A stretch of DNA of 64,000 bases, taken from contig NZ_STGC01000005.1 of assembly GCF_005222805.1 (NCBI RefSeq), forward strand, positions 1,588,456-1,652,455, given 5' to 3'. The notes beneath the pieces were generated by a model. It was not told the DNA's origin. It searched no databases and was given only the letters and a program-made list of their open reading frames with translations. Positions 27,354 through 35,397 of the stretch are shown here, piece by piece. The position numbers and the translations under genes are program-made. Position 1 is the first letter of the stretch; every line of letters starts with the position of its first letter. The stretch is from Devosia sp. FKR38. Its GTDB lineage: Bacteria; Pseudomonadota; Alphaproteobacteria; Rhizobiales; Devosiaceae.

Positions 27354-28123
27354 GGCGTTCTATCCTCTTGATAGTAAATCGAGATGCGCTGGCCGTCGAT
27401 CAGCTCGACGCGCACCGGCAGCTGGTAGACTAAGGACAGAACCTCGGGCGTGATGATGGTTTCGGGTTGCCCCTGATGGGCGACGCGCCCGGCCTGCATG
27501 CAGACGATGTGGTCGGCATAGACCGAGGCGAAGTTGATGTCATGCAGCACGATGACGATGGTCTTGCCCAGTTCGCGCGCCGCCCGCCGGAGCAGCTGCA
27601 TCATCCGCGCGGCATGCTTGAGGTCGAGATTGTTGAGCGGCTCGTCGAGCAGCACATAGTCAGTGTCCTGCGCCAGCACCATGGCGACAAAAGCCCGTTG
27701 CCGCTGGCCGCCAGAGAGCTCATCGAGAAAACGGTGCTCCAGCGCGCCCAGATCGAGGAAGGCAATGGCCTCATTGATCTTGTTTTCATCGGCAATTGTC
27801 GGGCGGCCCTTGGCGTGCGGGTAGCGGCCGAAGGCGACGAGATCGCGGACGGTGAGCCGCGCAGCGATGTGATTGTCCTGCCGCAGGACGGCGAGGCGTT
27901 TTGCCAGCACGTCGGAGGGCGTGCGGGTCACGTCCAGCCCGTCGACAGTGACCGTGCCGGCATCCATGGGCAGCAGTCGGCTGATCATGCCCAGCAAGGT
28001 CGACTTGCCGGCGCCGTTCGGGCCAATGATTGCGGTGATGCCGCCCGCCGGCAGCGTCAGCGAGACGTCATCGACGATCAGCGTCGAACCATAGGACTTG
28101 CGCAGGCCCGCGATGCGGATCAT
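27350..28123 (-). CDS. Iron-siderophore ABC transporter ATP-binding protein
   Basis: 257 residues of the FecE/CeuD/YclP-type ATPases. Walker A is IGPNGAGKSTLL, followed by VLRQDNHIAARLTVRDLVAF and GRYPH, the iron-chelate Q-loop region. The signature is LSGGQRQRAFVAMVL, Walker B VLLDEPLNNLD and the switch IVLHDINFAS. It overlaps both neighbours by 4 bp. Confidence 0.92.
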   Translation of the reverse strand: MIRIAGLRKSYGSTLIVDDVSLTLPAGGITAIIGPNGAGKSTLLGMISRLLPMDAGTVTVDGLDVTRTPSDVLAKRLAVLRQDNHIAARLTVRDLVAFGRYPHAKGRPTIADENKINEAIAFLDLGALEHRFLDELSGGQRQRAFVAMVLAQDTDYVLLDEPLNNLDLKHAARMMQLLRRAARELGKTIVIVLHDINFASVYADHIVCMQAGRVAHQGQPETIITPEVLSLVYQLPVRVELIDGQRISIYYQEDRTP

Positions 28124-29076
28124 CGGTTGCCTCCTCTCAGCAGCAGGATAAGGAACACGAGGCCGCCGGCGAACTCGATGATGATCGACAGCGCGGTGTC
28201 GAAGCCGAAGCCATGTTCGAGCACCGCCTGGCCAGCCACCAGCCCGATCACGGCAAGGAGCGCGGCGGCCGGCAGCACGGCGGCGTGACGATGGGTCGGC
28301 ATGATCAGATAGGCCAGGTTGGCCGCCAGCAGGCCAAAGAACAGCACCGGACCGACCAGAGCGGTCGAAACGCTGACCATCACCGCGACCACGCCAAGCA
28401 CCAGCGACACGGTGCGTTTATGGTTGACGCCCAGGCCGATCGCCGGCGTCCGGCCCAGCAGCAGCACATCCAGCTGCGGCAGCAGCGGCAGGATGACGAG
28501 GCTCGCGAGCCCCAGGACGATGGTCGAGATCAGCAACAAGGTCGGCGCGATAGCGCCGAAGCTGGCGAACATGGCGTCCTGCAGCACGACAAAATCATTG
28601 GGGTTGATCAGCCGCTGCATGAGGCCGGCCAGCGACCGGAGCAGGACGCCGAAGACAATGCCCACCAGGACGAGCAGGTGCAAACTGCCACCATGACGGC
28701 CAAACAGCCAGCGGAACAGCAGCGTTGACAGCCCGACCATGACTACTGCATTGCCCAGGAAGCGCAGTTCGGCGGGCAATGTCAGATAGGCGAAGCCGCC
28801 AAAGGCGAAGACGAACAGCGTCTGCACCATCTGGTAGAGCGCATCGAAGCCCATGATCGCCGGCGTGAGGATGCGGTTGCCGGTCACGGTCTGGAACAGC
28901 ACGGTCGAAACCGCGATTGCCCAGGCGCAGAGCAACAGTCCCCAGAGCTTGCGGCCACGGAAGGGCAGAACAAAGTCCCAGGCCCCCTTGGCATTCCAGA
29001 CCATGAACAGAACCATGCTGAACAGGGCCAGGCCAGCAAGGCCGAGCAGGACTTGGCGCGGACGCAGACTAGTCAA
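28120..29076 (-). CDS. Iron-siderophore ABC transporter permease (second)
   Basis: 318 residues of the FecCD family with about nine or ten membrane segments. Motifs include FQTVTGNRILTPAIMGFDAL and the C-terminal GPVLFFGLLAANLAYLI, equivalent to the GxxxFxGLxxPHxxR region. I place the start at TTG 29076, with GGAGG six bases upstream and an 8-bp overlap with the previous permease gene; the longer frame gives a proline/tryptophan-rich N-terminus that overlaps the neighbour. Confidence 0.88.
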   Translation of the reverse strand: MTSLRPRQVLLGLAGLALFSMVLFMVWNAKGAWDFVLPFRGRKLWGLLLCAWAIAVSTVLFQTVTGNRILTPAIMGFDALYQMVQTLFVFAFGGFAYLTLPAELRFLGNAVVMVGLSTLLFRWLFGRHGGSLHLLVLVGIVFGVLLRSLAGLMQRLINPNDFVVLQDAMFASFGAIAPTLLLISTIVLGLASLVILPLLPQLDVLLLGRTPAIGLGVNHKRTVSLVLGVVAVMVSVSTALVGPVLFFGLLAANLAYLIMPTHRHAAVLPAAALLAVIGLVAGQAVLEHGFGFDTALSIIIEFAGGLVFLILLLRGGNR

Positions 29077-30040
29077 AGTGCCGCCTCCGCCCCAGCAGCA
29101 GCCAGAGGAACACCAGGCTGCCGGCCACCCCGAAGACGGTCCCGATGGGAATCTCATAGGGGAAGCGGATCAGGCGCCCGACGATGTCGGAGGCCAGCAC
29201 CAGGCCCGCGCCCATCAGCGCAATCCAGGGGATCGAGCGGCGCATGTTGTCGCCCATAAGGGCGCTGACCAGATTGGGCACGATGAGCCCCAGGAAAGGG
29301 ATGGCGCCAGCGGTAACGACGATCACGGCCGTCGCCATGGCGACGATACAAAGGCCCAAGCTCAGCACGCGGCGATAGTTGAGGCCCAGATTGGTGGTAA
29401 AGGCCTCGCCCAGGCCGGCGAGGGTGAACTGGTCGGCGGCAAACCAGGCGGCGATGGTGAGCCCGGCACTCAGCCAGAGCAGTTCGTAGCGGCCGCGCAG
29501 AATTCCGGAGAAGTCCCCCATGGTCCAGGCCCCCAGCGTCTGCAGCAGGTCATATCGATAGGCAACAAAATTGGTGAGCGAGCCGATCACGCCGCCCAGC
29601 ATGATGCCGACCAGCGGCACCATATAGGGCGAGCGCAACGGCACCGCGGCGAGCAGGCGCATGAAAAGCGCTGTGCCCGCCAGCGCGAAGACCGCCGCCA
29701 CCAGCATCTTGGCAAACAGCGGCCAGCCCGGCGCCAGGAGGGTAACGACCAGGAGCCCCAGGCTCGCCGACTCGACCGTTCCAGCGGTGGACGGCTCGAC
29801 GAAGCGATTGCGTGCAAGCATCTGCATGATCAGGCCGCAAACCGCGAGGCCGCTGCCCGCCAGGATCAGCGCCACAGTGCGCGGCACGCGACTGATCAGC
29901 AATACCTGCATTGGCCGGTCCTCGTCAGCCGACGAGAGCAGGCTCGCCAGCGACACGTCGCTGACGCCAATGAACAGGCTGACCGCACTCAAGGCGAGCA
30001 CGGCCAGCAGCCCCAGTCCAAGTTTGAGGGACGGCGACAA
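29069..30040 (-). CDS. Iron-siderophore ABC transporter permease (first)
   Basis: 323 residues of the FecCD family. VLLISRVPRTVALILAGSGL followed by AVCGLIMQMLARNRFVEPST is the classic N-terminal signature. GAIPFLGLIVPNLVSALMGD and GRLIRFPYEIPIGTVFGVAG are the C-terminal ones. The TTG at 30040 is the nearest possible start, but the only ribosome-binding-like sequence (TGAGGG) touches it, so the start is uncertain. The binding protein's TGA is in the same frame two codons upstream. Confidence 0.88.
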   Translation of the reverse strand: MSPSLKLGLGLLAVLALSAVSLFIGVSDVSLASLLSSADEDRPMQVLLISRVPRTVALILAGSGLAVCGLIMQMLARNRFVEPSTAGTVESASLGLLVVTLLAPGWPLFAKMLVAAVFALAGTALFMRLLAAVPLRSPYMVPLVGIMLGGVIGSLTNFVAYRYDLLQTLGAWTMGDFSGILRGRYELLWLSAGLTIAAWFAADQFTLAGLGEAFTTNLGLNYRRVLSLGLCIVAMATAVIVVTAGAIPFLGLIVPNLVSALMGDNMRRSIPWIALMGAGLVLASDIVGRLIRFPYEIPIGTVFGVAGSLVFLWLLLGRRRHFD

Positions 30041-30043
30041 CCC

Positions 30044-30943
30044 TCAGAAAGCGCCGATGGCGGTGCCGACCTGGTCGACAAGCGCCGTGAAGGCCGGCAG
30101 TCCGCCGTTGATGATATAGGAGCGGACTGGGTCGAGCGTCACCACATGTCCGGCCTTGGCGGCATTGATCTGGTTGACCAGTTCATTGTCGAGGATGGCG
30201 GCCGAAGACCCCGTACCAGTGGCCGCATCGCGATCGATGGCGAAGAGCCAGTCGGGATTGGCCTCAAGGAAATATTCGAACGAGATCACGTCGCCATGGG
30301 TTTCGGCCAGCACCTTGGCGCCGGCCGGTGCAAGCCCCAGGGTGTCGTGGAGCCAGCCGAAGCGTGATCCGGGACCAAATGCGGTGACCTCGGCGGCATT
30401 GGTCAGCACCACCAATGCGGTGCCGGCTTCGGGGGCCTTGGCCTTGATGGCAGCGACCTTGCTGTCCAGGGCTGCGATCATCGCCTCGACTTCGGCGGTC
30501 TTGTTGAAGATTTCGCCGAGGATCCGGCTATTGTCCTTGATCGAGGCTTCGAACCGCGTCCAGTCATTGGTCAAATCGATGGTCGGAGCGATCTTGGCAA
30601 GCTCGGGAAAAGCCCCGGCAGAGCGGCCGGCGACAATGATCAGGTCCGGTGCTGCGGCTGCAACGGCCTCGTAATCGGGCTCGAAGAGTGTGCCCACCTT
30701 GAGGTATTTTTCGTCGGCATATTTGCCCAGGTATTCAGGCAGGTTGGAACCGGGCAGTCCGGCGATCTCCACCCCAAGTGCGTCCAGCGTGTCGAGCGAG
30801 GCGAAGTCGAAGGTGATCACCTTCTGTGGATTTTGCGCAATTGTGGTCTCGCCCTGGGCATGGGCAACGACGATGTCTTCTGCCATCGTCGGCGCGGCCA
30901 AAGCCAGCGCAACGCTCAAGGCCAGGATTGCAAGGGATTTCAT
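30044..30943 (-). CDS. Iron-siderophore ABC transporter substrate-binding protein
   Basis: 299 residues of the CeuA/YclQ/VctP class. The signal peptide MKSLAILALSVALALAAPTM is followed by AEDIVVAHAQGETTIAQNPQ. The family motif KVITFDFASLDTLDALGV comes next, and APDLIIVAGRSAG lies at about residues 99-111. GAGGAG precedes the ATG. First gene of a five-gene operon (binding protein, two permeases, ATPase, reductase). No outer-membrane TonB-dependent receptor gene is present in the window. Confidence 0.92.
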   Translation of the reverse strand: MKSLAILALSVALALAAPTMAEDIVVAHAQGETTIAQNPQKVITFDFASLDTLDALGVEIAGLPGSNLPEYLGKYADEKYLKVGTLFEPDYEAVAAAAPDLIIVAGRSAGAFPELAKIAPTIDLTNDWTRFEASIKDNSRILGEIFNKTAEVEAMIAALDSKVAAIKAKAPEAGTALVVLTNAAEVTAFGPGSRFGWLHDTLGLAPAGAKVLAETHGDVISFEYFLEANPDWLFAIDRDAATGTGSSAAILDNELVNQINAAKAGHVVTLDPVRSYIINGGLPAFTALVDQVGTAIGAF

Positions 30944-31408
30944 CTGAACGACTCCTCTGGTTGTCGCCCTCCACTATATAACATGAGTATTTTGATCAAG
31001 ATAAATTCCACCCTATTCCGAGTGGCACCCGTGTCGTCAAGGCGAGAAAGCTGACCCACCATCTTGGGGGCGCCGTTGACAATTCAATGGCGGGTTGTTG
31101 AGCCGCAGGCTGAAAGCACACGAGGCTTTGTCCTCCCCATATTTGTCATTGCTTGGCGTTGCGAGGATCGGATGCTTTTAGGAAATCGGAGAGGTGGTCT
31201 GAACGGCCAATGTGGGCCGCGTTGCGGCCGGTTCCAGCTACGCTGGGCAGCGTCGGTGCGGGGAACAATCAGCGCGGCTTCTGACCAGAATATCTGTAGT
31301 GGTCGTTGACCTGCAGTTCGGCCTCATCGTGTGGCGACAGCACCGCATGTTGCCTGGCAAAGGTCGGAGCCCTGCGCGGATCTCAGGATATCTGCTGGGA
31401 CACCACGC
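30944..31408. promoter_or_regulatory. 465-bp region upstream of the siderophore operon
   Basis: The first 75 bp next to the operon are AT-rich. Read on the minus strand they include TTGATC and, further on, TATATAG, which could form a promoter, but the spacing is not ideal. I see no clear Fur, Irr or RirA site. The rest, up to the end of the epimerase-like gene, has only short frames without support. Confidence 0.35.
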
Positions 31409-32341
31409 CTATTGCCTGAACGACAAGGCGGCTTCGGCGATGCCGACATGCAGGGGCGTCACGTCGGACCAAAACCGGTTCCGGAACTTGGTCGCATCGA
31501 CTCTATAGGGCCGATCAAACAAAAAGTGCATTTCGATACCCTCCTTGACGATGGGGACGGCCAGGCCAAGGATCGGTGCAGTCCACCTCGGGAGCAGGGT
31601 CAGCCGAAGTGGCACGTTGAGTGCCTTTGCCGCGATTTCCAGATGCTGCCGCAAGGTCAGCGTGTCGTCGCAGGGCACATGCCACGCCTGACCGTAAGCG
31701 TCATCGCTGGCGTCGACGAGGCTGATCACAGCCCGCCCGTAGTCGCGGACATGGGCGACATCGTGCGGGAGGTCGGCCTCTCCAAGCAGAACGGCGCTCC
31801 TGCCGCGGGCCAGAGCCATGAGCGACCCCTCCCCCAAGACGGACTGGGTCACGCCCGGGCCATAGAAATCCGGCGAGCGCACTGCAGCGACCTGGACGCG
31901 ACCCGTAGCATGGGCGCTTTGCCAGAGGCGGGTGACCTGTGCCCGTGCCGCCGGCTTGATGCCATAATCGACCGCGGGAAGATCTTCGGTCAACGGCCCG
32001 TCGTGAGGGCCATAGAGATAGAGATTGTCGGCGAAGACCAGTCTCGCACCGCTGGCAGCGCAGGCCTCGAGCACGTTGGCCATGGCGGTTGGCCAGGCAT
32101 CGCGCCAGACCGAAGCGGAATAAGGGAAACCGAGAGCGCAAACCACAACCCGCGCTTTTGCAAGCGCCTGGGTGAGAGACGCGGCATCAAGTGTGTCAGC
32201 GGCAGCAAACACAGCCCCGACGGGAAGAGCCCGCGGGCGGGACCGTTGCAGCACGGTGACCGTGCGGCCCTGGGCAACGAGTTGACGCACGACGTCCTGG
32301 CCAAGGGCGCCGTAACCGATCACGTGAATGGAGGTGTACAT
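31409..32341 (-). CDS. NAD-dependent epimerase/dehydratase-like protein
   Basis: 310 residues with a Rossmann fold. The N-terminus IHVIGYGALGQDVVRQLVAQ has a GxGxxG-type loop, then VVCALGFPYSASVW, LVFADNLYLYGP and RSPDFYGPGV. It is of the extended or atypical SDR type that acts on small molecules, and I do not see a canonical YxxxK pair, so catalysis is uncertain. It is the last gene of a three-gene minus-strand set that begins at the TetR-controlled promoter. Likely an oxidoreductase induced by the TetR ligand; the substrate is unknown. Confidence 0.7.
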   Translation of the reverse strand: MYTSIHVIGYGALGQDVVRQLVAQGRTVTVLQRSRPRALPVGAVFAAADTLDAASLTQALAKARVVVCALGFPYSASVWRDAWPTAMANVLEACAASGARLVFADNLYLYGPHDGPLTEDLPAVDYGIKPAARAQVTRLWQSAHATGRVQVAAVRSPDFYGPGVTQSVLGEGSLMALARGRSAVLLGEADLPHDVAHVRDYGRAVISLVDASDDAYGQAWHVPCDDTLTLRQHLEIAAKALNVPLRLTLLPRWTAPILGLAVPIVKEGIEMHFLFDRPYRVDATKFRNRFWSDVTPLHVGIAEAALSFRQ

Positions 32342-32374
32342 GGTGGTCTCCAGAGAAAGAGGGCGTCGGGCTGG

Positions 32375-33091
32375 TCAAGCCTGGGCCGGCCGCAGCAGCG
32401 TGATGCCGGTAGCGATCAGCCACGCCGTGAGGCCGAGGAAGCCGATGATGGTAAAAAGGCTGAACAGATCGCCCGACTGTCCGAGGGCAATGGCGAGCCC
32501 CTCCGTTGTGCCAACAGCAATGGCCCCCGCGGTCAAAAAGCCGAAGATGGCGGTCAGCCGACGGCGTTCACCTAGTTGCAGGATGCTCATCAGCACGACG
32601 AAGAGCGCGGTGAGCAATTGGCCCATATGCTCGCCGATGGCGACTCCGCCATAAAGGTTGAGAATGGTGAAGGCCTGCTCGGCAGCAATCCGGCCTGCCT
32701 CGCTGGTGGTATCACCGAGATAGGTGCGTGCAAGGTCCGGCACCACGAAGACCCAGCGCCAGAGGCCGAATGCCTGCGCCAGTCCCGCCAGCGCACCGGC
32801 GATCGCTGCCCCTATTGCCAGAGCGGGACGCTGGGCCATCCGGGAGGGCGTGATGGCCAGTGCCACAGCGAAGGGCACGAGGAGCAGTCCCGCCAGAGCG
32901 AAGCCGTGCCAGGTCAGGATAAGTTCAGTGCCGCGCTCGGCAAAGAGGGTCATCACGACCCCCGCCGGCTCGCGCAGAATGCCGGGATAGTCGAAGATGC
33001 GCGTGAGGTTGGCATAGGGCAGGTTGAAGGCGACGGCATAGGCAATGGTCACAAGCGCGAGTGTGGACTGAGGCTTGATCAGGATGGTCAT
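32375..33091 (-). CDS. DUF4386-like membrane protein
   Basis: 238 residues with about six hydrophobic segments (for example LALVTIAYAVAFNLPYANL, GFALAGLLLVPFAVALAI, LTALFVVLMSILQL and FLGLTAWLIATGITLL). The spacing and the acidic LARTYLGDTTSEAGRIA loop resemble DUF4386 proteins, which have no known function. It lies between the other two genes of the TetR-controlled set, with short gaps (57 and 33 bp). Confidence 0.65.
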   Translation of the reverse strand: MTILIKPQSTLALVTIAYAVAFNLPYANLTRIFDYPGILREPAGVVMTLFAERGTELILTWHGFALAGLLLVPFAVALAITPSRMAQRPALAIGAAIAGALAGLAQAFGLWRWVFVVPDLARTYLGDTTSEAGRIAAEQAFTILNLYGGVAIGEHMGQLLTALFVVLMSILQLGERRRLTAIFGFLTAGAIAVGTTEGLAIALGQSGDLFSLFTIIGFLGLTAWLIATGITLLRPAQA

Positions 33092-33148
33092 GGTGCAGAT
33101 CCTTTGTTTATCGGTGAAGGGACGAGGTTGTATTGGGTCGTGAGGCGG

Positions 33149-33703
33149 TCAGCGGCCTGACATGAGCAAGCCGAGGCCGAGGCGGAGTGCAGCACCGGTC
33201 AGCAACTGAAAGACGATTGCGCCCGACGCGCCAAAGGCCACCCAGCGCGGCGACAGATCGACGCCGATGCTGCGCGTGACCCACCATCCGAGTGGCCAGG
33301 CCAGGGCAACCACCACGGCCCACACGGCGGCAAGCGGACCGAGTGGGAGCAGCACGGCAGCCTGTGCGAGGGCGAGAACGCCCCCGGTGACAAGGCCCCG
33401 AAACAGCAAGCTGTTGTCGTTGACCGCGGTGCCGAGGCCGAGCGTGGCCGCGGCGAGGCCCAGGGCCAGCCCGATGGCGGTGGCTACGATCCAGACGGCC
33501 GTGAGCGGCAGGACAGTGCGCAGCACCCCGTATTGCGCTGCGCCCAGGATCAGACCAGCGAACGCGCCACCTAACAAGGCGCGGCCTACATCGGTGATCC
33601 CACCGGTCGCCCAGTTCGCCACAAGACCGGCAATGGGGAAGGCAAGGAAGACTACGGTCCATAGTCCATAAAAGCGAAGGTCAAGATTGGCGGAGGTCAG
33701 CAT
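33149..33703 (-). CDS. Small integral membrane protein
   Basis: 184 residues with about five or six membrane segments (FYGLWTVVFLAFPIAGLVAN, ALLGGAFAGLILGAAQYGVL, AVWIVATAIGLALGLAAATL, AAVLLPLGPLAAVWAVVVAL). The family is not recognised. The start at 33703 has AGGAA about seven bases upstream; the longer frame runs through the operator region. It is the first gene transcribed from the divergent promoter opposite the TetR-type regulator. Confidence 0.65.
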   Translation of the reverse strand: MLTSANLDLRFYGLWTVVFLAFPIAGLVANWATGGITDVGRALLGGAFAGLILGAAQYGVLRTVLPLTAVWIVATAIGLALGLAAATLGLGTAVNDNSLLFRGLVTGGVLALAQAAVLLPLGPLAAVWAVVVALAWPLGWWVTRSIGVDLSPRWVAFGASGAIVFQLLTGAALRLGLGLLMSGR

Positions 33704-33718
33704 CGCGCATTTCCTAGT

Positions 33719-33734
33719 GTCACTGCGTGGTGAC
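33719..33734 (+). promoter_or_regulatory. TetR-type operator site 1
   Basis: GTCACTGCGTGGTGAC, a GTCAC-N6-GTGAC palindrome directly upstream of the membrane-protein gene. Its exact reverse complement recurs at 33821-33836. Confidence 0.65.
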
Positions 33735-33743
33735 ACATCGCAT

Positions 33744-33759
33744 ATCACCGGTCGGTGAC
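33744..33759 (+). promoter_or_regulatory. TetR-type operator site 2
   Basis: ATCACCGGTCGGTGAC has the same TCAC-N6-GTGA architecture, centred 25 bp from site 1. Confidence 0.55.
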
Positions 33760-33820
33760 ATTTGGCAACTTCCTTTTTCGGGGCGTGTTTGACATGGACA
33801 ATCAGCAGCCCCTGGCGTAA

Positions 33821-33836
33821 GTCACCACGCAGTGAC
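33821..33836 (-). promoter_or_regulatory. TetR-type operator site 3
   Basis: GTCACCACGCAGTGAC is the exact reverse complement of site 1 and lies 14 bp before the tetR-type start, suiting autoregulation. Confidence 0.65.
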
Positions 33837-33850
33837 GACAGGGAGGTTCA

Positions 33851-34486
33851 ATGCCTGATAGCGACAACAAGACCGTTTCAGCGCCCCGAACCAAGGACCG
33901 GGATGGCACAGAGGCACTCTTGATTTCGGCTGCCACCGCCGTGCTGGCAGAAACTGGCTTCCAGGGGCTTGGGATCAATACGGTGGCGCGCCGCGCCGGT
34001 TGCGACAAGCAACTGATCTATCGCTATTTTGGGGGCCTGGACGGCTTGATCGAGGCCCTGGGCACCCGATTGTCGACCGACCTCGCTGATGCGCTTCCGC
34101 CGGTGGGGGAACCGGCGGCGAGCTATGCCGACCTCATGCAGCGCCTGGCGAGCGGCCTGATCGCGGTTCTGCGGTGCGACGCGCTGCTGCAAAGGATCAT
34201 CGTCTGGGAACTGGCGGCGCCCTCCCCGCTCGTTGCCAAGCTCAATGCGGCGCGGTCTAGGGCCCTGACGACATGGATGGCGGCGCAACGCGGCGATCTG
34301 GCCCCGCCAACCGGCGTGGATGCGCCGGCGATGAACGCCATCATCATCGCGGCGGTCCAGCATCTGGTCGTCTCGGCACAGGCGAAGGGCGTCTTTGCCG
34401 GCCTCGCGCTCGAATCTGACGCAGACTGGGACCGCCTGGAAACCGCGATTGGCCACATGATCCAGCTGGTCTACGGCTCACGATAG
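33851..34486 (+). CDS. TetR/AcrR-family transcriptional regulator
   Basis: 211 residues. N-terminal helix-turn-helix: LISAATAVLAETGFQGLGIN followed by TVARRAGCDKQLIYRYFGGL, the classical TetR pattern. The C-terminal ligand-binding part is helical (ALLQRIIVWELAAPSPLVAK). GGGAGG precedes the ATG. It is divergent from the three-gene set at 31409-33703. The three matching palindromes in the 147-bp gap suggest that it represses both itself and that set. Confidence 0.9.
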   Translation: MPDSDNKTVSAPRTKDRDGTEALLISAATAVLAETGFQGLGINTVARRAGCDKQLIYRYFGGLDGLIEALGTRLSTDLADALPPVGEPAASYADLMQRLASGLIAVLRCDALLQRIIVWELAAPSPLVAKLNAARSRALTTWMAAQRGDLAPPTGVDAPAMNAIIIAAVQHLVVSAQAKGVFAGLALESDADWDRLETAIGHMIQLVYGSR

Positions 34487-35112
34487 TCCGTGCCCGTCCA
34501 TGTCGCACGTCGCACGTCGCACGTCGGAACATTGCGCGGATTCTTCGCCGCCCAACCCGTTAATGCGGCGCCAGCCTGTCAGGGGGACGACCGCTTTCGA
34601 GACACGGTCGAGCCCGCGCCAACGGCCGGAATGGGGCGCGTTGCCGACGCCGCAGATTGTGGACATTCACTCGAGCTCGCCGAAGACCTGAACCACTGCA
34701 TGCAAATGATGTTGCGCGATCGGACGCAAATGCTGTCACGCCGAGGTTGGGCCCGATGCAGCCATTGCCGGTCTTTGACCGAGCCGACCTGTGCCGTGGA
34801 GACGGTCGGCTCTGGGCAAACGGCGGAAGCATGCGAGGCTAGCCTCAGATTTTTGCGCGCCAGCAAGTCAACGCGCAGGCCGTGGCGTTCCAAGTCTCTC
34901 AGACGTCGACGGGTCCCGACAGGCTCGCTGTGGGTGAAGGTAAAGAACGTCATGCCGAACCACCGCAAACGCGGGCCGAGGGCCTTCCGTGGCAATTGAT
35001 TGGTTTACAGTGGATACCGGAGACGCTTGCAAAACGGCCGACGATATAACCCTGCCCTGTAAACCAAAGGACAAAATCCCCCAATTTTCCTAAGGGTTTC
35101 GCGACTTTACCT
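34487..35112. other. 626-bp gene-free stretch at the right inner edge of the island
   Basis: No convincing gene. It starts with a 7-bp tandem motif (GTCGCAC repeated three times at about 34503-34523). Near the right repeat it has an 11-bp perfect inverted repeat, TTGGTTTACAG at 35000-35010 and CTGTAAACCAA at 35057-35067, around 46 bp of AT-richer sequence. It could be a decayed recombination module or the remnant of an att-site arm region. Confidence 0.4.
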
Positions 35113-35171
35113 CCTGATTTGTAATCAGGGGGTCGCGGGTTCGAACCCTGCTGCCGGCACCAGATTTCTCC
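35113..35171 (+). repeat. Right direct repeat, tRNA-Thr 3' fragment (candidate attR)
   Basis: It contains the anticodon arm, T arm, acceptor 3' strand, CCA and 9 bp of flank of a tRNA-Thr(TGT). No D arm or 5' acceptor strand precedes it, so it is not a working tRNA. Relative to 2413-2471 it has G35135 and C35151 where the other copy has A and T; these two bases pair in the T stem, so pairing is kept. Confidence 0.85.
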
Positions 35172-35257
35172 CGACCATCACCCGTTCTGAAATCCTCACG
35201 CGTTGCGGTTCGACCTCGCCAATATGCGTCTGTCGGCCTGTTGGCGCGCAGCGTCTG

Positions 35258-35273
35258 CGGGCCGCGCGGCCCG
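35258..35273 (+). promoter_or_regulatory. 16-bp perfect palindrome upstream of the TA genes
   Basis: CGGGCCGCGCGGCCCG, 125 bp before the antitoxin start. It could be an operator for the Xre antitoxin, but GC-only palindromes also arise by chance in this genome. Confidence 0.25.
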
Positions 35274-35397
35274 TGCTGCAGCGAAACGTCGACCTGGCGC
35301 AGTCGCAACCCCAATCAAGCCTGCGGTCTTGCATTTCACCGCAGGGCAAACTACCTTTCTGAAGAAATTGAAACGTAGGAAACTTTCGGAGGGAACG

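Noticed and set aside
28853-30367. 504-residue plus-strand open frame over the siderophore permeases
   Set aside because: Antisense to two FecCD-type permease genes with strong motifs. Its Gln/Arg/His-rich composition is an artefact.
34503-34523. Tandem GTCGCAC copies as a CRISPR or VNTR locus
   Set aside because: Only three 7-bp copies, no spacers and no cas genes anywhere in the window. No CRISPR array was seen elsewhere either.
34490-34999. 169-residue plus-strand frame at the right island edge as an integrase
   Set aside because: The translation is Arg/Ser/Thr-rich with no R-H-R-Y recombinase motifs, and the opposite strand is no better.
35113-35162. A second tRNA-Thr gene
   Set aside because: Only the anticodon arm, T arm and 3' acceptor strand are present; the sequence before it does not supply a D arm or 5' acceptor strand.
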